Assembly (NCBI RefSeq): GCF_028453695.1 | Contig: NC_135773.1 | Span: 14,694,001-14,758,000 of the forward strand | DNA: 64,000 nucleotides | Origin: Augochlora pura | Lineage: Eukaryota; Arthropoda; Insecta; Hymenoptera; Halictidae | Direction of reading: 5' to 3' | In this document: one piece after another, positions 25,084 through 36,077 of the stretch | How the letters are laid out: each line of letters starts with the position of its first letter | How positions within the stretch are numbered: position 1 is the first letter of the stretch | The notes under the pieces: model-generated | What the model saw: the letters and a program-made list of their open reading frames with translations, nothing else | The model's database searches: none | What the model was told of the DNA's origin: nothing | Program-made: the position numbers and the translations under genes

Positions 25084-25703
25084 CTGAGTGGATTTACGTA
25101 AGACGGAGTTAACTCGATGCGGAGCAATTATACATGGAAATACGAGAATATCGATTTCCCGGGCGGCATTGTCCCGCGACGCGACGGTCCGCCACCGACA
25201 ACCGTGGTGGATTTTGTCAGCAATTAGTCCCAGTTACGATTCGGTCGGTTCTGGGGCAAGCAACTTCCGCTCTCGGCGAAGTTTACATCGCCCGGAAGCA
25301 GATCCGGGAATTTCGGCTAAATCGAATGTTAATGAACCAAGGCGAATTCCCATCGAATGGCGCATTAACCTTCCGCCGTTTGCTGTGGCGCACAGCTTTC
25401 GAAAACCAGAGGAGGATCCGAGTACCTCATCCTGCGGAATCGGAGGTAGGCCGGACAATTACAGTGTTCGGTGGACCGAGGATCTTTGCGACTAAATTCC
25501 CTAATTTAATTGCGAGATATCGTTTATTATGCAAACTGCTTGACCCTCGAGCACCGCCGCTGTTTAAACTTTCGCGAGTGGGGTAGATTTCTGCCCCGTT
25601 CGAAAATTGCAAATATCTGTGCAATAATTGCTTTAGGGAAGCTAGGAGACTGATATATCTTACAACACAAAATAGAATAGCTTATCACATATTCGATAAT
25701 ATA

Positions 25704-25820
25704 TTTTAATTATTTAATCAAATTATAAAGATAGATTTAAGGAGAATGTATTTCATTTTGTTTCATTGGAAGCATTTTAATAATTTAACTAAATTATAAT
25801 ACATTTTGTTTCATCGGAAG
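25704..25820. repeat. Imperfect two-copy tandem duplication, AT-rich
   Basis: The blocks TTTAATTATTTAATCAAATTA and CATTTTGTTTCATTGGAAG recur as TTTAATAATTTAACTAAATTA and CATTTTGTTTCATCGGAAG. This indicates an old local duplication of a unit of about 50-80 bp. Confidence 0.6.
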
Positions 25821-26846
25821 TATACTATGATCAATAGCGCTAAAAATCCTAATAATTATATTTCTGTTCTTTTCATGAAGCGATATAATACAATTGGCTT
25901 CAGTGTCCATAAACCAACATTTCGACAAATAGTGACATAATTCACAAGAAGATTCGATTAGCCGTCGATAACCTAAGTACTAAACAGTCGAATAGCTTTG
26001 TCCCGAGTCGCGGACTGTAATTACTGGTCGGAACAGTCGCAGCTACAAAGCGGTTTGCCGGAAAGCAGCTCGCGCGACTAGGAAAGCGTCGATGCTGAGG
26101 TCAAGCGTCCGCAGAATTAGGGTAGCGACGAAAGCAGCTTCGGACGATTAATCTTGCTCGCCAGGTGAAAAGGGGGCCGAGGCTCGATTTGAATTCGAAA
26201 CGACCGGCAACGGACGGATCTTCTAAGAAGGTTTCGTGATCGTCCGTCTAGTTATTGCGCTCGAGTGAATATGTGGGCGGCACGTGGGCACGCGTGCACG
26301 CGTGCACGTTCCCTTTCTTCCGCGATGAACGCTGAACGAAGACGTCTTAAAGCTGTCGCAAGAACACAAAAGAGAAAGTAATCGTTTAACAATGACGACG
26401 GTGGATCCAAGTAGACTCCCGAGTGCATTCCACCAGTCGCGAGTCGCGACACCAACAAAAGGGGAAACGACACTGAGTTGTTAATGCTAGATTGGACTGA
26501 CAATGAGACCCGCGAGACTATGTAGGCCGAGTGCTGGAAGATCAAAGTGCCACGAAATGATCTGAGAACCGAAGCAACGGAGCCCGGAGTAATTTAACAG
26601 AACGCAGAAGGCTTGCGTTAATGTTTAGGTGGAACGTAAGCAGCGAGCACGGCGAACAGAACCGAAAGATTACGTGCGACGCGACGCGACCGTCCGACAC
26701 GTGCAATTAGCGAACAAGTCTAAACCAGGATTTATATATTACCTGCTGCCGTGTTTCTCACATTGTTTTCTGTTCGGTAACTCGTTTAGCGAATTATCCT
26801 CGAGCCTATTATGGGCGCCTATAATTTAAGCAAATTCCAAGCAAAG

Positions 26847-27516
26847 GGCATAGCCGATTAAGATGGTCAAAACTGCCCTTAGAGGTTTTTCAATGAGTCA
26901 TATACCGTTCGATAGCTGACCAATAAAAACTCATCTGTGCAAAATTTTAACTCTGTTACTTGTACGTGAGGGTAGTTACAGGGTAAATTAGAAAAAATAA
27001 AACGTTTAAAATTACTTAATCCACACTCGCGGTAAACTAGAAAAGTAGTAGCTTCATCCTGACAGCAAAAAACATCGACACGTTGGGTTTTCTTTTTTTT
27101 TTGACAATGTTGCAGGCGAGCAAAAAATTTGAGAAAAATTGAGTACACGAGCCGTGATAGTACCTTGTCAGGGAATTAATGTAAAAGTTTTACCGAATTT
27201 AGTTTTCGAGAAATCTTCAATTTTCCGATTTTTTGGGGGTTTTTCATTTTTGATAATCACAGCTTGCAACTGAAAAATCTGAAAGAATCCTATAACATCC
27301 GGCTTGATGTCAAAAATAAGCCATATTTTTTTCAAAATTTTAGAAAGCCGCTAAAAGTGGAAAAATGCCGGAAAACCGTGAAATATAATTTACCCTGTGA
27401 CTACCCTCACGGACAAGTTACAGGGTTAAATTTTGCACAGATGAGTTTTTATTGGTCAGCTATCGAACGGTATATGACTCATTGAAAAACCTCTAAGGGC
27501 AATTTTGACCATCTTA
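26847..27516 (-). mobile_element. AT-rich interspersed element, copy 2, with ~150-bp inverted termini
   Basis: The left end reads GGGCATAGCCGATTAAGATG and continues for about 150 bp. The same 150 bp returns, reversed and complemented, at about 27370-27516. The body between them is in the opposite orientation to copies 1 and 3 and lacks their tRNA-like tail. The left terminus carries 14 more bases than the right. Its open frames are reverse-strand readings of non-coding repeat and differ between copies. Confidence 0.8.
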
Positions 27517-29615
27517 CTATTATTATGAATTCACATATGTAATACATGATATAAACCTGAAAGATATATGCTCGTCGTTCATGGTACACGTTGCAATAGA
27601 ACTATCGTATACTGTGTGCACGTTATCTATCAAAGCCTGTCGTAACGAAAGAGTAAAGCATTCCCGGGGAATTAAGAGGAGCGATAAAGGGATTGCGGTG
27701 AAATCACTTTTGAGCGGCAGATCTACTGTTCTCGTAAAGTGTGAAAAGAACTCGGCCAGCAACGATAACATTCGTTCACGTGCACAACCGCAGCTCGGTC
27801 GCTTTTGCAACTAACAAACGGGACAATGCGAACGACAAGTCATTCGACTGGATCTTTTTTCTAAGAAGCTGGCAATCAGCTTCACTTTTACCAGCTTCCT
27901 GTCTGTTATTAGTGTAGATTACAGGCGACGGGGTTCACGATTGCGCCCTCGAGAGAGAGAACAGGCAAACGTAGCCGCCGGAACGGAATGCTTTTCCATG
28001 ATTCTTTTCGCGAGAAAACGAACATCGGTTATTGCGCTACTAAAACCTTTACAGTCTACCAGGGTGATCTGGGAATAAAATTTCGCTCGTAAAGAACCAT
28101 CTTTTCGAGGAGTATCGTGTTTAACTGTCCCGACAACTCCTCGCCTCGATTAGATCGTAACTTTAACATTCTTTTCCCGCGACGAGAGCTGCGACGCCTC
28201 AAATGAAATCGGCGAGGTAATTAATCGTGAGAGGCGCTCGCTGAGAAACAGCGGTGTGATCGGTGGATTTTCTATGAAGTGTCATAAAAAAAAAAAATTG
28301 TACCGTGGACAGACAATCGCTTTCAGCGTCTCGCGTTCAATCCGTCTATGATTAATTCATTTATGCTTTCTTCGCCGCTTTCGTATTCCCACTGTTTTTA
28401 CAGGCTTCGCGGCGAACGCTCTTTCCATGGAGACCATTCAGCATTTTTCTGGAAAATCAACGCTCGTTGTAAACGAAACGAAAAGAACGAGACCGACGCA
28501 GAAGCTCGCTTTTATCCGGCACGGATACACGCGCCGGGCGACTGTTGTGCCGCACCGTTGTCCTTTCTAGAAAGTAGAGGATTAATCTTACATTTGCATT
28601 CTGCCACGGTGCCGCCCCGTGCAACAGCGAGTTTCAATTTTCAGCGAGCGAGGTAATCCGGCGGCGCTCGCCATCGGATCCGACAACTTCAAACTCGCTT
28701 CCGTTACTTCCCATAAATATTCGCCGGCTTTAAAAACGACCCGAAAGCGTGTCAAGAACTCGCCGAACTCTACCGAAGTTCCGCAGCAAATTCTTGTGCT
28801 GCCGGCACGACGGGGCGAGGCGAGAGGCGATCCAAGAGGCGGCAAGACACCGGGGGTGGAAAAACGAAAGAACTGGCGAGAAACTCGCTTAATCGCGCGA
28901 TAAATTAGTTCAGTCGGTCGGGGTAAGAGAAGAAAACGACGCGGATCCGTGGCCCGGCGGGAGAGCAACGAAAGGACGAGCATCCCCATTAGGGCCGTGA
29001 AGGAACCGTGGAAGGGAGGTAATAGCTTGGCGTTAACTTACCTCTGCACACGATCGCGCCCCCGTGTAAACTACTGTAAACGCTGCCCGGGTTATTATGT
29101 GTGCGCCAGATAATGAAATCTACGGAAACAGCCGGTGGCGGTTCTGTTTCCGGGCCACGCGCGACCTCTGACGCACGAAAACTCCGAAAACATGGCGAAC
29201 CACGTTTTCGCTAGCACTCCTCGACGCGGTAGTCGAAAATATTTAAATATTCTTTGATAATATATTTATGTAAGGAAAACGTAGCTGCGGCTGGATTAGA
29301 CAAAGACGTCGATACAGTAGGAATCTTCTCGGACGACGGAATGAAATAGATGAATGGTGGTAGAAAAACGTGTGGACAAGAGTACAGTAATTAAAAGTTT
29401 AGTTATCAAAGATTATTGGAAAAACGGTGAAGAGAATTCTGACCAGGGAAAAATCTTAAATGTCGTTTCTCTTATTATAGGTAAATCTATTGTATATTTA
29501 AGCGTTGTATTGTACATAGTTTTAGTAATAATGGAATAAATCTCTTATTATAGAGCAACACGAAGGGCGTTTTTTTCTTCGAAGTCACGAAGATATTAAC
29601 CACTCATTATATATA

Positions 29616-29794
29616 TTAACACGTTGAGCCCGACATCGATATTACTGTGCTTTCCGTCTGGCCAGCAACGAGCAAGCATTTGTCAATATTCACGCGAGAA
29701 TATACTTTGTTGTGACCTCCTTTGTTGTGTTTGATGGCCAAACGAAAAGTTCACTGTCGGTCCCTAGGGACCGACACCGGGCTCAACGTGTTAA
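29616..29794. mobile_element. TTAA-flanked MITE (piggyBac-like), family A copy 2
   Basis: TTAA is followed by CACGTTGAGCCCG on the left. The exact inverted repeat CGGGCTCAACGTG precedes TTAA on the right. Just inside the right terminus, 29755-29776 is a perfect 22-bp palindrome centred on CCCTAGGG. The 179-bp element has no coding capacity and is related at its tips to the copy at 13978. Confidence 0.85.
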
Positions 29795-31287
29795 AAGACT
29801 TTCGTTCCATATTTTTCTTTTTTAATACTTTCTGTATCACGTGTAATGGAACAAATAGTTTACAACAGATTTAGAACTGAAAAATTGATTTCCATCGCAA
29901 CAATGGAATATAATAAGTTTTTTTGTTGTTACATATTTATGATAATTAATAATTACATACAGTATATTTAGTTTTAGTAAAATATCAAATAGCCAATAGA
30001 ATGAAAACTGTATTCAGTGTTATTATGATCCAAGTGTACAGGAGTCTGAGATCAAGACACTCTTCGATGCACACGCGTAAAGTTTCTCTGTAAACGTTCA
30101 TAAAATTGCAAGGTGTAAATTTATTTACTCAAAATGATCACCGACGTTAAGAAGTTAATTGTTCCTCATCTTTCGGCATTCATATTAGAAAACTTGTCCG
30201 CATGAAAAGAGTGAGAAGTATAAGTAGATCATCGGGCTATTCCTAAATCCGACATGAAGAAGATGAATTGATGTATAACCTACGTGATCTAATTACCCGA
30301 ACGATGTCAATTTGACGTCGGGATTCGATAACATTTGAAATGTTCGGTAAGAGATCGAGCTTCCACGAAGAGGATCGGACTGATCGGTCTAATTTTATCT
30401 TTATGGGAAGGGGGGGACAGAAGCGAGGGAAGAAAGAAATGTAACCGGCTAACGATGTCAGAGTAATCGACAATGCGACGCGAATCGAGTTCCCGGCACC
30501 GTTCAATCATTCATGCAGCAAACAGGTTCCATTGAAGTCAAAAGCGGGCGCACCATTCTTCGTTGCTCCCCGGCGCGGCTCGGCACAAAAATCGTGGCGT
30601 ATTTATGCGAGCCGGAGCTCGCTCCCGTCTCGCGAACGGTCGCCCTTCCTGCAGGTGGTGCTCGAAGGGGGGCAGGCGGGAAACGGGACCAGGGAACGAA
30701 GGAGAAATCACTTGTGCTCGGGAGACAGGTTCCGCAAAAGTAATCGTGAACCCGTGAACCGTGTTTCTTTTCGAGGAACGAGCCGCGAGACTGACATTTG
30801 CATGCACGTTCCTGCGTAAATGGGCCAGGTTCGGTATGCATGTTATACTGTAACGAGGAAAATGATCGTTTTGTTACTCGGCGCGGATACCTCGGACAAA
30901 TAACTCACGATTTTCGGATCAAGCGTTTCACCTGGTGTCCACCGTATAGAGTTGTTTCCCGGCTAAAAAATTTATTAACTAGAGGCGCTTAAAAAATTCT
31001 AAGAGCAAATACTTGTAATTCTTTCTAGTTCCGATTGTTGAAAGAATATCTTCGCGTCATATGCGAGCAGCAATGGATACTTGCAAGTGCAAACCCCTGC
31101 AACAATCAAGAGTCTGTTGAGCCAAGCATCTCGGGTGTTTCGTCTCTTTGCACAGAGTGATTTGGCAGGGTCGGATGAACGGGCAACCCGACGGCCCCGA
31201 GCCAGCCATAAGCAAAATTCGAGGGTGATAAACCGTCCGTAAATATTTGACAAGTGTTACGGTTCGACCACGGGCAGTAACGCCGAT

Positions 31288-32259
31288 ATGAGGAAACGGC
31301 AGGGTCGACGACAAACAGAGGGATTAGCGGACAGGTCGGCGTGGGTGGACGGCGACGTGGAAAGGGATGGGAAGGGGGGGGGGGGGGGCAGAAACGGCAG
31401 TACGAATAATATCCTAGAAACGTCCAGCCAGCCACTTTCTACCCTCTATCTTGCTCTCGGCTCGAGTATTTCGACCGAGGAGAGGATTCTTACCACGGGA
31501 AGATCCCTTTGTTCCTACTTCACAGGTTCTTGCGCGATAAAGAACACAGGCTCGAGAGGCATGGCATCTCATCTCGAGAGTTCCTCTTCAGCCCGGCTCT
31601 TCTTCTCGCTCTTCCTTTATTCCCCGGCTGCTCCCATCTCCGTCTCTCTTCGCCCACACCCCCGTTCCAATCTTTCACTTTCTCGCTCGGCTTCTATTTC
31701 GAATCGCGAGGCTCGCTCCACTCCTGTCTCACCTGTCCGCTTCTGGCTTCTAGCTCTCGAGGACGAGCCGCGCGGACCCGCCGAAAGAGACCCGCCGGAA
31801 AAAAGAGAAGAAAGCAACTGGACCGGGTTTACACTTGACCAATCGGCCGAACAAGGACGAGAGGAGCCCGTGCCCCGAAGACGAGGACCAGCGACGTCCG
31901 ACGCGGCGCGACGGTGGTCCAGGGAGGTGCTTCCAGGAGGACTGCTTTTAACGCGCGGCTTTTTTCATCCGGCTGCCGGAACGCGCGATGTTTATGTACT
32001 CGCAACGGGCCGGCGGCCGAAACGACGGGTTTTTCGGCTGACAGTGTCCTTGAAGATCGATCGTGCTCCTCGGGGACGCTGCCGTGCCGTCCGGTTCAAG
32101 GACCCTCGACGCTTCCGAGAATTAAAACGATCGGTCCTACTCTCTCGACCCTGGACCTTTTTTTTCTCGCTCCGGCAGCTCGTCGATCAGGTGCATCCAA
32201 ATGAGATGCAGCAGAAGCGAATGGCTAACAATATTCTACAAGATGGAGATGTACCGTAG
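31288..32259 (+). other. Longest open frame (323 codons), unlikely to be a gene
   Basis: This is the longest open frame in the window. It lies in a CpG-rich stretch where stop codons are rare, and other frames on both strands are also open through much of it. The translation is rich in Arg, Ser and Pro with low-complexity runs, including a poly-Gly run from the G homopolymer. No domain, signal peptide or recognisable motif is visible. I consider it a chance frame. It could still hide part of a 5' untranslated exon. Confidence 0.12.
31363..31388 (+). repeat. G-run with quadruplex-type pattern
   Basis: GGG-AT-GGG-AA is followed by 15 consecutive G. The pattern fits a G-quadruplex motif on the plus strand and would be a C-run in the minus-strand Fhos transcript. 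Such homopolymers are also prone to assembly length error. Confidence 0.7.
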
Positions 32260-33252
32260 TACCTGCAGGTATTCCACAAGTAGCATTCAGAGAGTGAAAA
32301 TAGATATGATTAACCCTTCGGGGACGAATCTTGACTTAGCGCAGATGTCAGAGATGCATATCTTACTGCAGAAGATTCGAACAATGTTATCTATCATCCA
32401 TCTTTCGCAATAAAATATTCTCAACATTTGTTGTCAAAATTGCTGTATACAGATTAAAAATAGATATTTTTAAAGAGATTTGTGATTTCTTGCTCCATTA
32501 CAAAAACGACGAAAGTATACAAGTATACATTCTGGGAACATAGATACGAAAACAACAGCTGGAATAGATTGCCAGCCATAATCGGAGCTAGTATCACAAG
32601 AGCCGACTTTTTCAGCGAAAAAATTCTCGAATCGACCTCTATCATAAATGATAGAGCAGTCACTGCATAAAGTGTGTAGCCTGCAGACCCGTTCACAGAA
32701 GACAGACAGACCGGGAATGGAGCGAACCGCGACCCAGTTCGAATTAATTTCTGGTCGATAGACCTTTTCCCGCTTCGCCGATTTATCAACGTCGCGGATA
32801 AGATAGAGAATTCAGGGACACGGCTCTCTATCGGGCCCCGATCGGCGCAATCCTGACACTTCGCCGGGAATCCGTAAAAAGTTTAACCAACGGCAGAAAT
32901 TCCAGGCGTCGATCTAATTAATGAGCCATTGATGACCGGCGAAGCGTGTCGATGATGCAATCGGTTGCGTCTAGCTCGAACGACTGGTTACAAAATCGTT
33001 ACGGAATCGTTACATATCGTTGACCGTAGCCTCGGTCCGAAGCCTTCCTCGTCACCGACGGCTTCCTTCCCCTCGGTAAACGACTTTTCCGGTCGTCGCG
33101 AGGAATCGGAAAACGGGGAAACGCTCGCGGAGTAAAGAGGTTCGTCGGTTGCACATGATTTACGGTCGCCATGATTTTATTGTCGTGATTTCTTGCGCGA
33201 GAAAGTCCCCGGATTTTACCTTCGTGACACGCTCGGACGAAAGTTAAATTGG

Positions 33253-33255
<3 letters not shown>

Positions 33256-33290
<35 letters not shown>
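33256..33290 (+). repeat. (TC)n microsatellite
   Basis: 35 bases of uninterrupted TC dinucleotide. Confidence 0.95.
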
Positions 33291-33294
<4 letters not shown>

Positions 33295-33680
33295 GCGGGC
33301 CGATCTACCTGGCTACTGGGACTCCGGGATTATAAAGTCTGATCGATCTCGTCTTATGTTTCCTGACACACGATCCGACATCGGACGCTGTCCCTGCGCG
33401 GATTACCATTGTGTTTTTGAGCACGATGGAGCACCAACAACGGGGCCAACTAGTGGACCACCACGGGTCTAACTTACTTCGCACAGCTTTCGTTAACGTC
33501 TACAGGAAGTCGCAACATCACACTCTCTCCTCCTATGGTTTAACTTTAACTAGCTCACCAAAGAAAATGTGAGAACACAGATCGAAGTTGGAGATCTAAA
33601 ACTTACATTACACGTATGACGAAGTATAAAGTTTAATATAAAGTGTTTATTTAAGGGCTAGCTAATGTTTTCAGAACGTA

Positions 33681-33924
33681 TAAAGGGTGTCCCAGTTTTC
33701 AATATAACCAATTTATCAATATATTATATATGACACTATATAAAAATATGTGTTATGCTCGTAGTAACAGCAGATCGGATTCTAATCCACTAGTATTCTG
33801 TATTTTTATTATAACTGTATAATAAAACTCTAAATGACTTATGTTCAAATAACATTCTTTCCTTGTTTAATGCTATGGGATATACTGATAACGTTTAATG
33901 TAATAAAAGCTGGGACGCCCAGTA
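33681..33924. mobile_element. Tc1/mariner-type MITE
   Basis: TA followed by AAGGGTGTCCCAGTTTTCA on the left is matched by an imperfect inverted copy on the right (reading inwards CTGGGCGTCCCAGCTTTTA after TA). The AT-rich 244-bp element has no coding capacity. The GGTGTCCC core is shared with the element at 18426, but the interior is different, so it belongs to another subfamily. Confidence 0.7.
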
Positions 33925-33928
33925 TACC

Positions 33929-34138
33929 TTGAATACTTTACGGAATTCTTTTGTTTGCTCCAAAATTGACTGCTCAGTTGTCTGGGCACCCTGCCAAAAG
34001 AATCGTTGTATAGACCTCGAAGGCATTCAAAATACACTTTTGGGCCTAATTTTTTGGACTCCTCTATGTTCTGTCAGGATCACGACTACTCAGCTATACC
34101 GCCCAGAATTAATTTTCAGAGACTTGACAGGAGATTGA
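33929..34138 (+). pseudogene. Fragment of a LINE reverse-transcriptase ORF
   Basis: The translation contains FVCSKIDCSVVWAPCQKN, then IDLEGIQNTLLGLI. This matches the region after the reverse-transcriptase fingers/palm in jockey-type LINEs, where (L/F)VRSKLEYCSVVWSP is followed by IE.(I/V)Q...L.L(I). A Tyr expected before CSVVW is missing and the reading loses similarity after LI. The fragment starts right at the edge of the neighbouring MITE. It is a decayed, non-functional remnant. Confidence 0.6.
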
Positions 34139-35330
34139 GTCAGGAGATCGAGAGAGATTCAAATTCGTGAGCTCCCCTCAGCAGATTTTAGAGGGATTAA
34201 AATATCCGGGGGTAGGAAGAATGCCCGGAACATCCCGCGCACGGATGATAGATACCTTTCAATAGTGGCTCACGTGGTACCGGTGGTTGAGTTATGAACG
34301 TTCCCTTTACAAACGAGCAAGGCGTGAAATGCGGCCGGAGCTCGAACGGTCTTCAATAATCGATACGGAGATTCGAAAACTTCACGGCCGCCGGCCGACG
34401 GCTGTTGATCAGCAAACTTGTAGACTTTAGGGGTCCCCGGGTGCGCATAGCGCGACGTTCACCGGCCGGAGAATTCCGTGAACTAAAGCGGCGCGGCGTT
34501 CTGCACCTGACGCTCGATTTGGGTGGCCGAATGGCCGTCTCGCTTGCGTCCAAAACTTTTAGCCGACTCTTGCACCCGCTCGCGCTTCGTTCCTAGACAC
34601 AGTGCTTCACGCAAACGTTTCCGGCCATAACCGGCCTGAATGGCTTCGACGTTTTTCATTTTGTAAGGCGGGTCGCCGCGGCGAACCCGGAAACTCCTGA
34701 GACCGTAACTGTTCCGATCGAGATCAGGAAGGTTGCGCGATAAAAATGATTTCATCCGGAAAAATGTTTCTGATTTCAACGAAAATATTGTTTCGATTTC
34801 GTTCCGGTATTTTAATTATATCACTAACGCTAGACGGGGTCACAAACTGCTAATTCAAGAACAGATTTATGGACGCGTTGAACGCATTAAAAACAATCGA
34901 AGCGTATCCGCGGCGAACATTGTCCTCCTGCATCGTTTGCGGCACTTTCTCCGTAGCCGACAATCCGCACGTATCGTGGCACACTCTCAATTTATAACAT
35001 CTGTTGTACATGCATCTACTATGTCATACCATGTATCTATGTTACATATGTATCTATCACTGGATTTAAATATCCGTGGATAGATCATTTTAAGATCATC
35101 AAAACTTCACGTCAACTAGACGTCTAGAAAGTGTCTGATCTTCGAGAGAAATATTTCTTTCACGAAATCAATTAAACATATCACAGAAAGTATCAATCGA
35201 TATAATATGTATATCAATTTTAATAAATGCGGGTAACTCTCTGCTCACCTATGCAACATTGACAGAAACACTATTGATTTTTTGGAAGATTCATAATGTG
35301 TGATACTTGGCGAGCAAGTAGAATACCGCA

Positions 35331-35343
35331 GTAGAATGACCGA
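35331..35343 (+). repeat. Target-site duplication, left copy
   Basis: GTAGAATGACCGA occurs here and again at 36065-36077, bracketing the LINE insertion exactly. Confidence 0.92.
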
Positions 35344-35377
35344 CCCTCCTGCCACATTTTCATCGGTGGCAGGAGAG

Positions 35378-35695
35378 GCGGCGCATGGTAGGCTCACCTA
35401 CCGTGTGACACAGGTGCTCACCGGACACGGATGTTTCGGTGAGTAGCTGTGTCGCATCGCGAGGGAAGCGACGGCGGTCTGCCACCATTGTGGTGCAGAT
35501 GTGGACTCGGCGCAGCATACGCTGGAGGTGTGCCCCGCCTTCGCAGCGCTGCTGGTGCTGCGCGGGGGGGTGGCAAGTAAGTCGTCAGCCCCCCTGGCAG
35601 CCGCGGTACCCGGGACAGGGGTCCCGGGTTGGCGTAGTGCGGCTGCCGAGTGGTTGCGGTGCGGGGCGCGGCCTCCCTGCACCGCGGAGGAATAG
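35378..35695 (+). pseudogene. R1-type ORF2 carboxyl-terminal remnant
   Basis: From about 35378 a single frame carries AHGRLTYRVTQVLTGHG, CFGE, an in-frame TAG where this family usually has an aromatic residue, then LCRIAREATAVCHHCG and DSAQHTLEVCPAF. A less conserved tail ends at a natural stop. The reverse-transcriptase and endonuclease domains are missing because of the 5' truncation. Only one internal stop and no frameshift were seen, pointing to a young insertion. Confidence 0.88.
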
Positions 35696-36038
35696 GGGGG
35701 AGTTATTATGACTCCCCCCCGGGACGCGACCGGCCGTCACTGGCTAGACGCCCTGGCTAGGGGGAGCCGCGGTCGTGTTCTTTACGAGTTCCCGTGGCTC
35801 CCCCGAATCCGCCTGATGACGGTATTGCGTCCATGAACGTAGCCGTGGAGGTTTTAGTGGGTACCCTGTAGGGGCGGTTGAGTTGACTTCCCCCCTGCCT
35901 CAACCTCAGTCAAGATTAGCTACAAGACCGGGGGTGGGGACGCTATCAACACCTTAGTACAGGAACCCCACACTACCCCCAGTCTGCTCCCCCGGGCAGG
36001 CTGAGGGTGTCTGGTTGGCAGATTTCCTCCACGTTAAT

Positions 36039-36064
36039 AAAAAAAAAAAAAAAAAAAAAAAAAA
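36039..36064 (+). repeat. Poly(A) tail of the LINE
   Basis: 26 consecutive A end the LINE 3' UTR and abut the right-hand target-site duplication. An AATAAA-like AATAAA overlaps the start of the tract. Confidence 0.95.
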
Positions 36065-36077
36065 GTAGAATGACCGA
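36065..36077 (+). repeat. Target-site duplication, right copy
   Basis: GTAGAATGACCGA, identical to 35331-35343, directly follows the poly(A) tail. Confidence 0.92.

Larger units (their letters stand above)
35344..36064 (+). mobile_element. 5'-truncated R1-clade LINE insertion with poly(A) tail
   Basis: A 721-bp insert lies between 13-bp target-site duplications and ends in 26 A. It retains only the 3' end of ORF2 plus a 3' UTR. The coding remnant reads RLTYRVTQVLTGHGCFGE, a TAG stop, then a C-x2-C-x8-H-x4-C zinc-knuckle (CHHCGADVDSAQHTLEVC). This is typical of the ORF2 carboxyl end of R1-clade insect retrotransposons. Reading ends at TAG near 35693-35695. The LINE sense strand is opposite to Fhos. 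Structure is that of target-primed reverse transcription with early 5' truncation; the copy cannot move itself. Confidence 0.95.

Noticed and set aside
29275..29540. LINE C-terminal remnant and a 61-codon membrane-type frame
   Set aside because: A few residues (GLDKDVDTVG) recall LINE tails but the reading breaks at once. The following frame with a hydrophobic end could arise by chance in AT-rich DNA.
31288..32259. 323-codon plus-strand open frame as a protein-coding gene
   Set aside because: Several other frames on both strands are open in the same CpG-rich DNA. The translation is Arg/Ser/Pro-rich, contains a homopolymer-derived Gly run, and has no motif.
32454..32789. Overlapping protein-like frames on both strands (111 and 63 codons)
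   Set aside because: Neither has a recognisable motif, and the plus frame lacks an ATG. With both strands equally plausible I cannot support either.
33476..33520. Alternative Fhos first exon (minus strand, ATG, 13 codons, then GTAAGT)
   Set aside because: The donor leaves two bases over while the known Fhos exon begins in phase 0, so the join would be out of frame. The start context is poor.
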